Below are positions 32,770 through 43,490 of a stretch of 64,000 nt of DNA, piece after piece. Source of the stretch: Hevea brasiliensis (lineage: Eukaryota > Streptophyta > Magnoliopsida > Malpighiales > Euphorbiaceae); assembly GCF_030052815.1 (NCBI RefSeq), contig NC_079504.1:83379309-83443308 (forward strand). The letters run 5' to 3'. Position 1 is the stretch's first letter; the number at the start of each line of letters is the position of its first letter. Under the pieces are notes generated by a model. The model saw nothing but the letters and a program-made list of their open reading frames with translations, was not told the DNA's origin and ran no database searches. Made by a program: the position numbers and the translations under genes.

Positions 32770-35700
32770 TGTCACACCTTACCCAAGGCATAACATGATC
32801 CGTAGTATACCTAATGAATTACCAACTCCGTCATCGATAACCCATTAAATACACTACAAGGGATTTTAAAAACTTTTCTTACTTCTTTTGGTGAGCACTA
32901 TTTACAGTGTTAAAGACTTTGAATCAAGTGAAATAACTAACTCATTTGGTTTATTTGGAATTTCTGTAAAAATTTTGGCAAAGTGCCATCCGTATTTTGG
33001 ACAAAGCAGTTCTTGAAAACGTAAAAAGCACTTCAATAATTTTTCCAAATCTCAACTCAATACATTTCTCAACACAACAATTTATCAACACAATTCCATA
33101 GAATTTTTTTCAAAGTCTGAGATAAGGAAATATAATACAACTTTTACAATCCAAAACACTCATAATTAATTTACAACTTCAAGGTACAATTTAATTTACA
33201 ACTGCTCAAAACCAAAAAGAAAATATACATATAGTGACATACATTACAGTACAAAAAGCAAAAGCGGTATACTCAATATACCGGTAATCCCTCGCCGGAT
33301 GTATATGCAGCCTAGTCTCTGTCGGTCTCTACTGCGGCAAAGAATAAAAGCTATCGAGACAATGTCTCAGTGGTGCACAACATTAACCAAATCCAATTTA
33401 AATCACAATTCATAAGTCATGTAAATAGTGGATACTTAAAATCATAATTAAATTCAAGACAATAATTGTCAACAAGAATTTAAACTCCATTTCTCAATAT
33501 CACAATAATTTTCCATAAGTCAGATCAGGTTTGAATTCAAAAGACAATATATGTCTATGAGAGTTTAAATCCATTTCACAATCTCACAATACATATCAAT
33601 AAATCACACACAGCTTAATCATGATCCATAATTCAATTCATCCCAAAAGCCGATGGCTAATGAGGTATTCAATTCATCCCAAAAGTCGATGACTAATGAG
33701 GAATAACATGGCTAGCTAGCAAAAATATGAGTACTCATTCTATTCGTCCTCAACAGCACACACCTCAAAGACTTGACGAGAGGGAATTAATTCATCCCAC
33801 TAGACAAGCTAGCGAGGAATACAATCAATATACATGATAGCCGTGGTTTCAAACCATTTGCTTTTCAATCAATAAGTATCCATCAAATATCATTCAAACA
33901 ATTTTTTACAGTTTCACAATTTAAAACAATAATATACAAATAGTCATAATTTATTTCAATTGAAAATAATTCAAAAGAAATAGTTGTTGTGCACAAACAC
34001 AATTTAAAACAATAATATACAAATATTCAATATTTATTTCAATTGAAAAATGCAAAAGCAATAGCCGTTGTGCACAAACCTCTGATGACTGTCTCCCTGG
34101 TCTAGACTCAGTGTTTCCTTCCCTTTCCCTGAGTCCTTGTTAACTGAGAAACACAATTTGAAGTGTTTCAGTGCTAAATTAAACTGTCTCTATCGATGGT
34201 GTTTGGTAAATAATGCACTGAACTCAATTATTCACTTAATCACCTAATATACCGACCCTCGATGCGTTTTAGGTAAATTAGGTTTTAGTGTCATTAATAT
34301 GTCACACTCGATAGGGTTTTAGGTTTGGTATGTTTTACCAAAGTCATTTCCTCGCTTAGTGCATTTTAATGCAAATTCTTGGATTCTAACACTGGTTTGA
34401 CCTAACCGGACGATCTAGTTCCCTTGGTTTTCGGGTCTCGGTCGAAACTACAAACTTGTAGATCTAGGTCTTATTGCACGCGGTGCAAAATTTCAGGTCA
34501 ATCCGAGTTAAGTAGACCAAGTTATGGTCATTACACTATTGCTGGTCAAATGGTACCATTTTAGGTAAATTTTAGGTCAAAGTGGTCAATTCTGGTTCGG
34601 CCAGTTTTTGGATCCGAACTTGTGCAAGTTGTTTGACTTGCTTATGGTCATTTCTGGGCTTTGGTGTCTTCATAAGACTTGTAGGTATGGGTCTTAACTA
34701 TTCTTGGTCAAAATTTCAGGTCAATTGGACCTGGTTTGAGTGAGTTATGGCCTAAACACTCACTGCTGCCCAATTGGTCATTTTTCAGGTCCTAATTGCA
34801 TCTAATCCGAATTGGTCAAATTTTTAGGTCACCTTGCAAGCAGAATTTTAGCATGGTTTCTCAATGAAAGTTGGCACATTTTGTGCCTAGTTTCACCTCA
34901 AATTGGTCTCATACTAATTAAGGTTACACATTCAAGGTTATAGGCCAAAATATACACTGCCCTTAATATGCATTACACATCCCAACTTCAAACACACACT
35001 CACCTTTGCAAGGTTTACTTCCATACCCTACCAAACTGTTTTGGCACATTACCAACAACATTTTCTACATAACATTAGCATTATCTTGGGCAGATTCCAA
35101 TCACCATCAACACACCAATTATCATTCACAATCACAATTCTAAGTACCATTACAATTACACCTAAACACTACAAACATTACATACACTTTACAACTTTAA
35201 TTTACATACTTAACATCAATCCTTCTAGGTCAATATGCTGCCCACACTTCCTTCAATATACACCCTTTCTCAAGTGTCCACAAGCTGCCACAATCACTCA
35301 TCAACATTACATTGCCGTACCATAAGTTAATTTCCATCAAAGTGTATAATTCACCATATATACATGCATTAAATCACTAGGTTACTAAATCACCATGAAC
35401 AACATTATTTCTCAACAATTATATGCACAATTTCCTCATCAAAAACGTGACCATGGCTGTCCAAAATGACAACAACAATAACCCATCAAACTCAAAATTT
35501 TCCTTCACCAAACTAATACCCATAACATGCACATAAACTTTAACAAAGAAATTCTCAAAATTATGAACTTACCTTATGCTTGGAGCTTGTTAAACCTTGC
35601 TTAAACTTCCCAAAATTGGTATCAATATCTTCCTTGTGGTGTGTAGACCATTTTTCATGAAAGAAGCTAAGTGAATGGAGTTGAAAATGGAGGGTGGATT

Positions 35701-36437
35701 AAGCTTGCATGCAAACGCCCATGGGGTTCTTTGTGTTCTTCAATTCGGCCATTTTTGAGAGAATATGAGGAAGATGGATTTCAGATGGTGAGTGGACTAT
35801 ATCAGCCATAATTCAATGATAAATTAATCCCTTAGTGCTCCACTAAGTAAAATAATTCATATTATAAACTTAACTTTCCCATAATCCACATTTAACCCAT
35901 TATTTCCACTATTTATTTTAGGTACCACCAAATTAATTTTTCATTTCATTTTCTAAGTGTAATATTATTTATTTTTAATGGAAATTTAGGTCAAAAGACA
36001 ATTCGGGATGTCAAATGACCATAATGCCCTGCTCGTGGCTTTCCGATTTTGGTACAACACCGTATTTTGTCTGTTTTTCGATTTCTCACTTTTCTTTGTA
36101 CTAATTATTTAATTTTTCTTTGATCTTTCTAATGATATTTATACTTCAATAAGGGTCTATTTATGTCCAAAAAATATTTTCCAGGGTTCCCATGATCGAG
36201 GTTAGTCAACGGTCCACGCCGTGACTTCCCGGTGCGGTCACCCATCGCTAGGTTTCCCGGCTCGTTTAACTTGATCACATTTCTTTACTATGATTTTTCC
36301 TTTGTTTTTCTTTTCTTGTATTTCATTATTTTATGTCTCCTCACTCATATTGAAGTACGGTTCTAGGCATCCTAGCTGTCCGGACAACACTGGTCACCGG
36401 AGCAGTAGAACGCACTACCGAACTTAGGGGTGTTACA
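32770..36437 (-). repeat. Gypsy LTR4, diverged subfamily
   Basis: 3668 bp, from TGTAACACCCC to GTGTGACA in element orientation. It shares the ends and general plan of LTR1-3 but is clearly diverged along most of its length, and its first 100 bp are closer to solo LTR 1. Its downstream side has a PBS and gag-B, so it is the 5' LTR of copy B. Its upstream edge cuts straight into the gag of the outer element at 36438. No matching 3' LTR of this subfamily exists in the window. Confidence 0.88.
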
Positions 36438-37233
36438 TTTCTCCCTTGTCTTTTTCTGATTTCTCAGCTTTTTCCTTCACTGGGGTTGCTTCTGCTTTAA
36501 CTCTTTCTAGTTCAAGTGCTTGGGACATAAGTTCTGAGAAGTTGCTGTGTCGAAATCCTACAACTTGCATCCGTATGCTGGGCTTCAAACCCGTTTCAAA
36601 TCTCTTGCACCTTGCCTTACTGGTAGTAAGGAGACTCTCCGCATAGTGACTCAGGCGGGAGAACTCCCTCTCATACTCCGCCACTGATCGATTTCCTTGT
36701 TTTAAGCTCAAAAATTCTTGCAGTTTCTGATCAACATATGCATCTGGGATGTATTTCTGTCTAAACTCTCTGATGAAGTCATCCCAGGTCAGCACTGGTG
36801 GTTCAGCCAAGCTGTGGGGGATGGTCTTCCACCAGTCATACGCATCCCCTTGCAATAGAGACACAGAATATTCAAATTTCAGCTCATCTGGGCAGTGCAG
36901 CTTCTTAAATACTCTGTCCATTCTTTCAAGCCATTGCTCTGCCTCTAAAGGGTCCACTGTACCCTTGAATTCTGCAGCCCCATACTTTAATAACTTGTCA
37001 TACTGTCTGGCTGGAGGCAGTGGTTGTGCCACAGGTGTTTGTGGTGGAGCTTGAGCAGGCATATCCCCAGCCATTTGTTGAAACATCGCAGCCATCTGCT
37101 GTGCGAACTGTGCAGGAAACTGCGGCATTTGTGGGGCTGGTGCTGCTGACCCACTGACATTCGGTAAAGCTGGGGCTTCCTCTTGTGCCTCAGCTTCAAC
37201 AGACTGCTCAACTAACCGATCCCCTTCTTCCAT
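36433..37233 (-). CDS. Outer gypsy gag, truncated by LTR4
   Basis: A 266-codon open frame starting MEEGDRLVEQ, 190 bp from the primer site of LTR3. The N-terminal 80 residues are Pro/Gln/Ala-rich (QMPQFPAQFAQQM, then QAPPQTPVAQPLPPA). The Retrotrans_gag (PF03732-type) domain covers about residues 90-230: WLERMDRVFKKLHCPDELKF, GDAYDWWKTIPHSL, WDDFIREFRQKYIPDAY and the YEREFSRLSHYAESLL stretch. It ends in a Lys/Glu-rich run. The stop codon is supplied by the first bases of LTR4 (TGTAACA), so the knuckle and all of pol are cut off. This is the cleanest gag in the window and the reference for the broken copy at 23228-24270. Confidence 0.92.
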   Translation of the reverse strand: MEEGDRLVEQSVEAEAQEEAPALPNVSGSAAPAPQMPQFPAQFAQQMAAMFQQMAGDMPAQAPPQTPVAQPLPPARQYDKLLKYGAAEFKGTVDPLEAEQWLERMDRVFKKLHCPDELKFEYSVSLLQGDAYDWWKTIPHSLAEPPVLTWDDFIREFRQKYIPDAYVDQKLQEFLSLKQGNRSVAEYEREFSRLSHYAESLLTTSKARCKRFETGLKPSIRMQVVGFRHSNFSELMSQALELERVKAEATPVKEKAEKSEKDKGEM

Positions 37234-37403
37234 TTCAGTCTAAAGTTAGGGTATCTCCTGAACAAGTAACACAAGGAGATTTCCCTCCGTTAGTTCATAT
37301 TCATGATGTAATGTACTGTATGTAACAATTTATGGACATTGAGCAGTTGTACTTAACAAAGAAAAGACACAAATTCATATGTTAAAACATACTTCAAAAA
37401 TTT

Positions 37404-37415
37404 GCTCTGATACCA
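37404..37415 (-). other. Primer-binding site of outer gypsy (tRNA-Met)
   Basis: TGGTATCAGAGC on the minus strand, 8 bp from the end of LTR3, identical to 24441-24452. Confidence 0.9.
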
Positions 37416-37423
37416 CTAAAACA

Positions 37424-40400
37424 TGTCACACCTTACCCCTCTGTAAGGCATAACATGATCCCGTAGAATACCTAATGAACTACCGAACTTCACCTACCGA
37501 TAACTCATTAAGTACCCTACAAGGGATTTTAAAACAATTTTCTTATCTTTGACAAGTGGTGAGCATTTCTAATAAGTATTTAAAACATTTAGTTGAAATT
37601 AAAACTAATTAATATTTTTGGCCATTTTAGTTTTCCGCAAATCTTATAAAAATTTTGACAGAGTTTCCTCTGTATTTTGAGAAAACCGTTCTTCAAATAC
37701 CTGAAATAAAAGTACTTCCAATAATTATCTAACCACTTCTTCAATTTCAAACTCAATCTCAATCAATTTCTCAAAATTCACAAGTTCAAAAATTCTCAAA
37801 ATACTGTCCATCAATATCATTTATTCATATTCCATTCAAGATAAACAATTTATATATTCATCATACTAAAATTTACATTCAAAAAGTCCAAATTAAAATT
37901 TATTACAACTTTTATACAAACTTTGTACAAGCTGCTCAAGACCCATGTACATGTCCATACATTTATGTGCAATATATACATCAAAAGAAATATTTACAGT
38001 TAGGGTATAAATTATACCCGAAAACTTTAGGCTGGTAGCTTCTCACACCTCAAGAAATCACGCTTCCTCTAGTCTCTCAGATTCTGACAAAGAATAAAGC
38101 TATCGCTGAGTACTAGGACTCAGTGGTGCACAATATACTAAAATAATCTTTATGCAAAACTTAAAGCACATTCATTCAAAAATTTGGCTAAACATGAAAA
38201 TTAAATACAATCATGCATTGTAAGATTTTACATGTAAACCAAGTTCATTTCAAAGTATCAAAACACATTTCATAAAACCCACAGCTAGATCATGCCATTC
38301 GAAACAAATAGAATCTCAATAGCCAGAGGCTAAAGAGAAATCACATGAATCTCAATAGCTAGAGGCTAAAGAGAAATCATATCACAAGGCTAGCTAGCTC
38401 AAATATATGGATATCCATTCACATCCTCTTCTACTGGCACACCTCAACACTTCTCCAGAGAAGGAATCAAAATTCGAAACTAATTAACCCCACTAGTCGT
38501 GCTAGTGAGGTGTTCAAATATATGGTCATGATACTGTGGTTTCAAAACTTATCTTAACAATTTGCTAAACATTGTCATTTCAAATATACACAATAAATTT
38601 CACAGTTTAAATCAAAACATCATAAATAATGTCACAATTAAACTTTCAACAATTCCAAAGCACAAGTAAAATACATATTTCGTTCACTTTATTAATAAAT
38701 TTTAAAGCATGGAGATGTTGTGCACAAACCTCAAACGAGTCGCCTGTTGGCCTTGACTCGACTCCTCGGGTTCTGTTCCGGTATTCTTTTCCACTGAAAC
38801 ACGAAATTTTCCAATGTTTCAGTACTAAAACTTAAAATAAATCCAAAATAAACTTAACTTCACATTTACCTAGCTCTAACGTGTTAAATTCGACGTTCTC
38901 GAAATTTTGTGTTTCGGGTTACTATTCACTGCACTATTCAAGTCAAATTATTGACTTTCTAAGGCTTAATGGGTATGGGAACTCCAACTTCACCCACATA
39001 CCACATTTTGGTCACCAAACTTGTTGGTTTTGGTCATTTGTTTAAAGCTTAGGTCATTTTGGCAAAATTGCCAATTTTCGGTTTTGGTTCTCCAAAGTTG
39101 TACTGTTCCATTGGTCGATCTACTGTTAGAATTTGACAAAACTTCCTTCATAGAAAATGTTCCTTATTGTCTTAAGTGTATTCTCATTTTTGGATCACCC
39201 CAATCGGAGTTTTGTAGCTCAAGTTATGGCCAAAATAAGTTTACTGTTCACATATACTGTTCATACTGAGATTTTAGTGCTGGCAGATTTTTGGTCCAAC
39301 TTTGGTTAATAATTTGACCAAGTTAAGTTCATAATTTGGTCTCACTTTCTTCATATGAAATGTTGTACTATGTCTTAGGTTTCCATCGGTTCAAGAATCG
39401 CCTAAATCCGAGTTTTCTAGAGAGAGTTATAGCCATCCAAACATTGCTGCTCAATGAAAATTCTGCAGAATCTCAGTACAGTAATTTAATTTTGCTCAAT
39501 GATTTTGAAAGGGTTAATGGCCTAATTTGGGTTGGTATTCTTCATGAAAGTTTTAGGTCTATATCATATCTAATTGCTGGTAAAGGTTCAGGTCAATTTG
39601 ACCTACCTAGCTCGAGTTATGACCAAATGAACAGTTACTGTTCATTTGGTCGATTTAGTCTGATGGCAGCCTGCAATCAATCCACTTTGGTCAATTGTTC
39701 ACCAAGTTTTGGTCAGTTTTTGGCCATTGTTCCTTAATGAAAATTGTGCTCTTTTATGTCTATTTTCATCTCCAATTGGTGGCATATCAATTGGACTTGT
39801 AAAATTTGAGTATTGGTCCATCAAAGTTGTTTTGGTCATGCCAAAGAAGATGACCATTGACCTACGAATTTGATTTTTATTCCAACAATTCCCACACAAC
39901 TTATTTGGTCATAATTGACCATTATTTCACTTCACAATAAGTCCAACATGCCATTTATGCATTTTTCCCAAAATTTGGTTCACAACCCTAGCATTTAAAA
40001 CCCTAACTCATCAATTTCACTACTTTGTTGCAATTAATCACACTTAATGGTTTTAATACTAATCATTCAACCAAGAAAGGTTTCTAAACTCATTCAAATG
40101 TATCATATCCATGCAAATCATATTCCTCTCAAGCTGCCCAAAATTTCAGTTTAATTCTTCCCCCATATTTGTTTCATTTAAATCAAGTTCTAAGATCACT
40201 TTCAACAAACACATGTGCATTTTAATGGATAAATGAATAGTTTATCATACTAACCTTAGGTGAACCTTAAATCTTCACTTTTGTTCTTCTTCTTCCTTTT
40301 TCTTCTTGCTTTCTTATGCTTCTTCTATACTCTTCAAGATGCAATAATGAAATTCATGTGGAGAATTTTAGGGAAAGCATGTTTAATTTAGGGTTTCAAA

Positions 40401-41133
40401 AGCTTGGTTAGACTTATCCATGGTGGAAGATGAAATAAGTGAGAGGGAAGAGTGAGTCACGTTTTTCCTTTTGAAGATGATGAATTTATTTTTTTTTTGT
40501 TTCTTTTATTTATTTTGCTATGGAAGACCATAAATATCAAATTTAATAAATATTTAATAAATTTGTTTATGACATCATTAATGATGTCATCAACTTTGAC
40601 TTTTCCATCTTTTTCTCTTCTTTTTTTTTTCTATTTATTTTTCTATTAGTTCTTTAATTTAATTGTCGATTCCGAAATTTTCTTTTCTCCGATTTTATTT
40701 GTGATTAGGTCGAGTCACTCGTGGTCAATTGACCAAATTGCCCGCCTGCTTCATCCGGTTTGCAAATAATCCAATATTTCATCCGCCCCGACCTAATTAT
40801 TTGATTGGCTTAATAGTTCTTTTTCGTGGTTTTCTTTTCCACTTTGTGTTCATAAGGGTCCTAAGGACCGCAGGCTACTTTTACTTGCTCGAATTTGAGT
40901 TTAGAATGACTTCAGTCATTCCCGAGGAGGTCACTCATCGCCGTGACTCTACTGCTTAACCTCTTATGTTCTGTTTTTCTTATTTATAGTTAACTAATTA
41001 AACATTACTAATTATTTGTGTTTATGGCTTCTCAAATTGTCTTAAGTGTGGCCTTAATCCCATTAATTGTCCGGACCAACACCGGTCACCGGAACAGTGA
41101 AATATACCAGGCTATACCAATAGGGGTGTTACA
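37424..41133 (-). repeat. Gypsy compound LTR3 (outer 5' LTR)
   Basis: 3710 bp, near-identical to LTR1 and LTR2, with the perfect 31-bp palindrome at 39621-39651. Small discordances among the three LTRs cluster in the segments 38040-38090 and 40690-40960, which contain many CAG/CTG/CCGG sites. It abuts the right-hand TAAGG TSD. Confidence 0.95.
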
Positions 41134-41138
41134 TAAGG
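41134..41138. repeat. Target-site duplication TAAGG of gypsy compound, right
   Basis: Exact copy of 15899-15903. Copia-1 gag resumes here. Confidence 0.95.
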
Positions 41139-41700
41139 TGCATTCCTGTTGAGTCATATGAAAATTTGTCACAAAATTCCCAAAAGACTCAGGAAGGGAT
41201 TGAAGGATCAAATCCGTCTGTAGTTGGAAATCCATGTTGAAGTCAAGATATTCCAACTGCTCAATCAGCCAAATCATCTTGTGGACATGATCCCTAACAT
41301 TCTGTCCCTCAGACATCCTCATGCGGAACAGCTGCCTAGATATCTCATACCTAGCATTTCTACTGTGGTCACCATACAACTCTTGTAGGTGAAGGAGGAT
41401 CTCACTTACACTCTGCAAGTTTTCATGCTGCTTCTGTAACTCATTACTCAGGGAAGCAAACATGTAACACTTAGCTCTCATATCATGCTCCTTCCACTTG
41501 TCCAAAGTTTCATGTTCCTCTTAAGTGGCCTCTGGAGGTAAGGGACCAGGAACATTTGAATCTAGAACATATCCCATATGTTCAAGGTTCAAGACAAGTT
41601 TCAAATTTCTTAGCCAATCAGACAGATTAGGTCCTGTCAACCTATTGCGATCAAGTATGCTTACAAGGATATTGGATGGTGCTGGTTGTTCTGTGCTCAT
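41139..41700 (-). pseudogene. Copia-1 gag, N-terminal fragment
   Basis: gag begins at the ATG at 41698-41700 (MSTEQPAPSN) and shows the copia gag pattern: LTGPNLSDWLRNLKLVL near residue 20, then a segment ending AKCYMFASLSNELQKQHE, ILLHLQELYGDHSR, and QNVRDHVHKMIWLIEQLE. One in-frame TAA at 41521-41523 breaks it after about 59 codons; a C-to-T change in a Gln codon would explain it. The frame then runs open to the gypsy insertion and resumes in phase at 15898. gag forms the virus-like particle that houses reverse transcription in the cytoplasm. Confidence 0.88.
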
Positions 41701-41901
41701 TATTATCAGAAAATTAATTGCAGAAATAACCAGATTAATTAGTAAATGTATCATGTAATTAACCAAATATGATTATGGTCTTTTAATCAAATTGGTCCTC
41801 CCACTAACTTAGCGAATCCTACACTTCCAAAGTAGAAAACGGAAATCCTAGTTGGATGGATTTCTAGTGGGTGATTGAATTCTTATAGTTCTATTGATCA
41901 T

Positions 41902-42116
41902 CCTCAGGTACATCCATTATTGGAATTACAATAAACTATAAGTGAGCAACTCCTTGCCCATCACATCTCATGTGAGGTTCAATCCTTTACCTAGCCCCTA
42001 ATGCTCAAAATCTCAGGTACATCCATTATTGACTTATCTTGCATTAGTTAAGTTGATCCCATTGAGCCAGTAATTATGCAAATAATTTTAATGTCCTCAG
42101 GTACATCCAATATTGG
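41902..42116 (-). repeat. Three spaced copies of a leader motif
   Basis: 'ctcaggtacatccattattg' occurs at 41903, 42012 and, with one change, 42096. Spacings are 109 and 84 bp. The intervening sequences are unrelated. Confidence 0.85.
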
Positions 42117-42885
42117 CCACTAAACCATTTACATATTTACAACATCTCATGCTTAACAATTATTCTTAAGAAAATCTCTTAAATTAATTGCATCTCATGC
42201 AACTATTTAAAATTTCTTAAAATAATTGCCCCAATGGAGGGCCTATGTTATAATTACTTTAATTATAGCATTTCCAACTTAATCATTTGTTTGGAAGATT
42301 TTATGGTCATTCTAATTACTATTAAGGTCTCACTTTGCACATTATCCATTTAGCATGCATATATCATATAATTGCATACATTCCCATACATCTCATGCAT
42401 TCATGGATAAGCAGTAAATATGGTATGATCATGGACTTTCTAAGGGATTCAATTCTGAGCCACCAAGAATTGAATGAGGGCATTCCTAGGTGCATTTCAT
42501 TCATTCATTCATTTTACAAGAGTTGCTGAAGAAGTACATAATCAACACTTGATCTTGAATTCCTCCCACTGGTCCCTCCAATGCTCTTGACCTCCTTGAA
42601 CTTCTTGCAATCCAATATTACATGGTAATCCTTGGCATACCAAGGCGAATTTACAAGAACTTAAATAAATGAAATTATAACTCAAAAATTATTACAAACT
42701 TAATAATTACATGCCCAAAATAAATTAAAATAAATTAATTAATTTACAATCCCAAAGAAACATAAAAGAAATAAATCCAATCACATTGGTCTTTTATAGT
42801 CCATGATCATCCATCATGCATATCACTATTTAACAATTAAATAAAACATATATACTTAAATTAAATTGAATATCTCATATTCAAC

Positions 42886-43235
42886 TTAAAAATCCAGATT
42901 TGAATATGATTCAAATAAATTTAAAAATTCAGATTTGAATCTCATTCAAACAAATTTAAAAATTCAGATTTGAATCACATTCAAACAACTTTAAAAATTC
43001 GGATTTGAATCACATTCAAACATTTTTTAAAAAATCAGATTTGAATCACATTCAAATATTTTTTAAAAAATCATATCTGAAATTTATTCAATCAATTTTA
43101 AAAAATCAGATTTAAATATGATTCAAACAACTTTAAAAATTCAGATTTGAATCACATTCAAACAACTTTTAAAATTCAGATTTGAATCACATTTAAACAA
43201 TTTTTAAAATTCTGATTTGAATCATAATTTAATTG
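42886..43235 (-). repeat. 35-bp tandem repeat array in Copia-1 leader
   Basis: About ten head-to-tail units, each an A/T-rich spacer plus 'attcagatttgaatcacatt' and 'caaacaacttt'. Units differ by a few bases; the best preserved are those at 42930-43020 and 43135-43200. GATTTGAATC is itself a 10-bp inverted repeat (GATT..AATC), so each unit carries a small palindrome. Tandem leader repeats are known in several plant LTR elements. Confidence 0.9.
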
Positions 43236-43473
43236 TGTGATAAAAATTCTAATTAAACAATTTAATTAGACATAAAATGGATCTTAGATCATACAACAAT
43301 TGCACATTCACCATCCATTTACCTTTGCACACCATTGTGATGCATCAACCATGCGCACCATGGTGTTCATCATTTGTGCCGCCACCTTGACTTTGCAACC
43401 AGCAATAAACTTTTGATCTCATGATCAAACACACAATTAAATGATATAAACATCAATCTAAATGGCAAATATA

Positions 43474-43488
43474 GTGGCTCTGATACCA
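43474..43488 (-). other. Primer-binding site, Copia-1 (tRNA-Met)
   Basis: On the minus strand, TGGTATCAGAGCCAC lies 2 bp from the LTR end. It is complementary to the 3' end of initiator tRNA-Met. Confidence 0.92.
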
Positions 43489-43490
43489 AT

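Larger units (their letters stand above)
15904..41133 (-). mobile_element. Gypsy (Tekay-like chromovirus) compound element nested in Copia-1
   Basis: A 25.2-kb minus-strand structure is flanked by exact TAAGG duplications. In its own orientation: LTR3 (37424-41133), PBS, truncated gag (37233-36438), a diverged LTR4 (36437-32770), PBS, gag-B and pol-B (about 32600-28189), LTR2 (28188-24461), PBS, gag-A and pol-A (24270-19675), polypurine tract, LTR1 (19628-15904). Domain order is PR-RT-RNase H-INT with a chromodomain-like integrase tail and very long LTRs, as in the Tekay/Del lineage. Only the outermost LTRs abut the TSD. The structure therefore entered as one element and later gained a second insertion plus unequal recombination. 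The exact order of those events is inference. Confidence 0.88.
41767..43473 (-). other. Copia-1 5' leader
   Basis: A 1.7-kb non-coding leader lies between the primer site and gag. It contains a spaced 20-bp-class repeat (41902-42116) and a 35-bp tandem array (42886-43235). I see no ORF with protein similarity. Confidence 0.75.

Noticed and set aside
35041..35325. 94-codon plus-strand ORF in LTR4
   Set aside because: Low-complexity Thr/Ile/His composition from AC-rich LTR DNA, antisense to the element, no family match.
42886..43235. Repeat array considered as CRISPR-like
   Set aside because: Units are directly adjacent AT-rich repeats without unique spacers, inside a plant retrotransposon leader.
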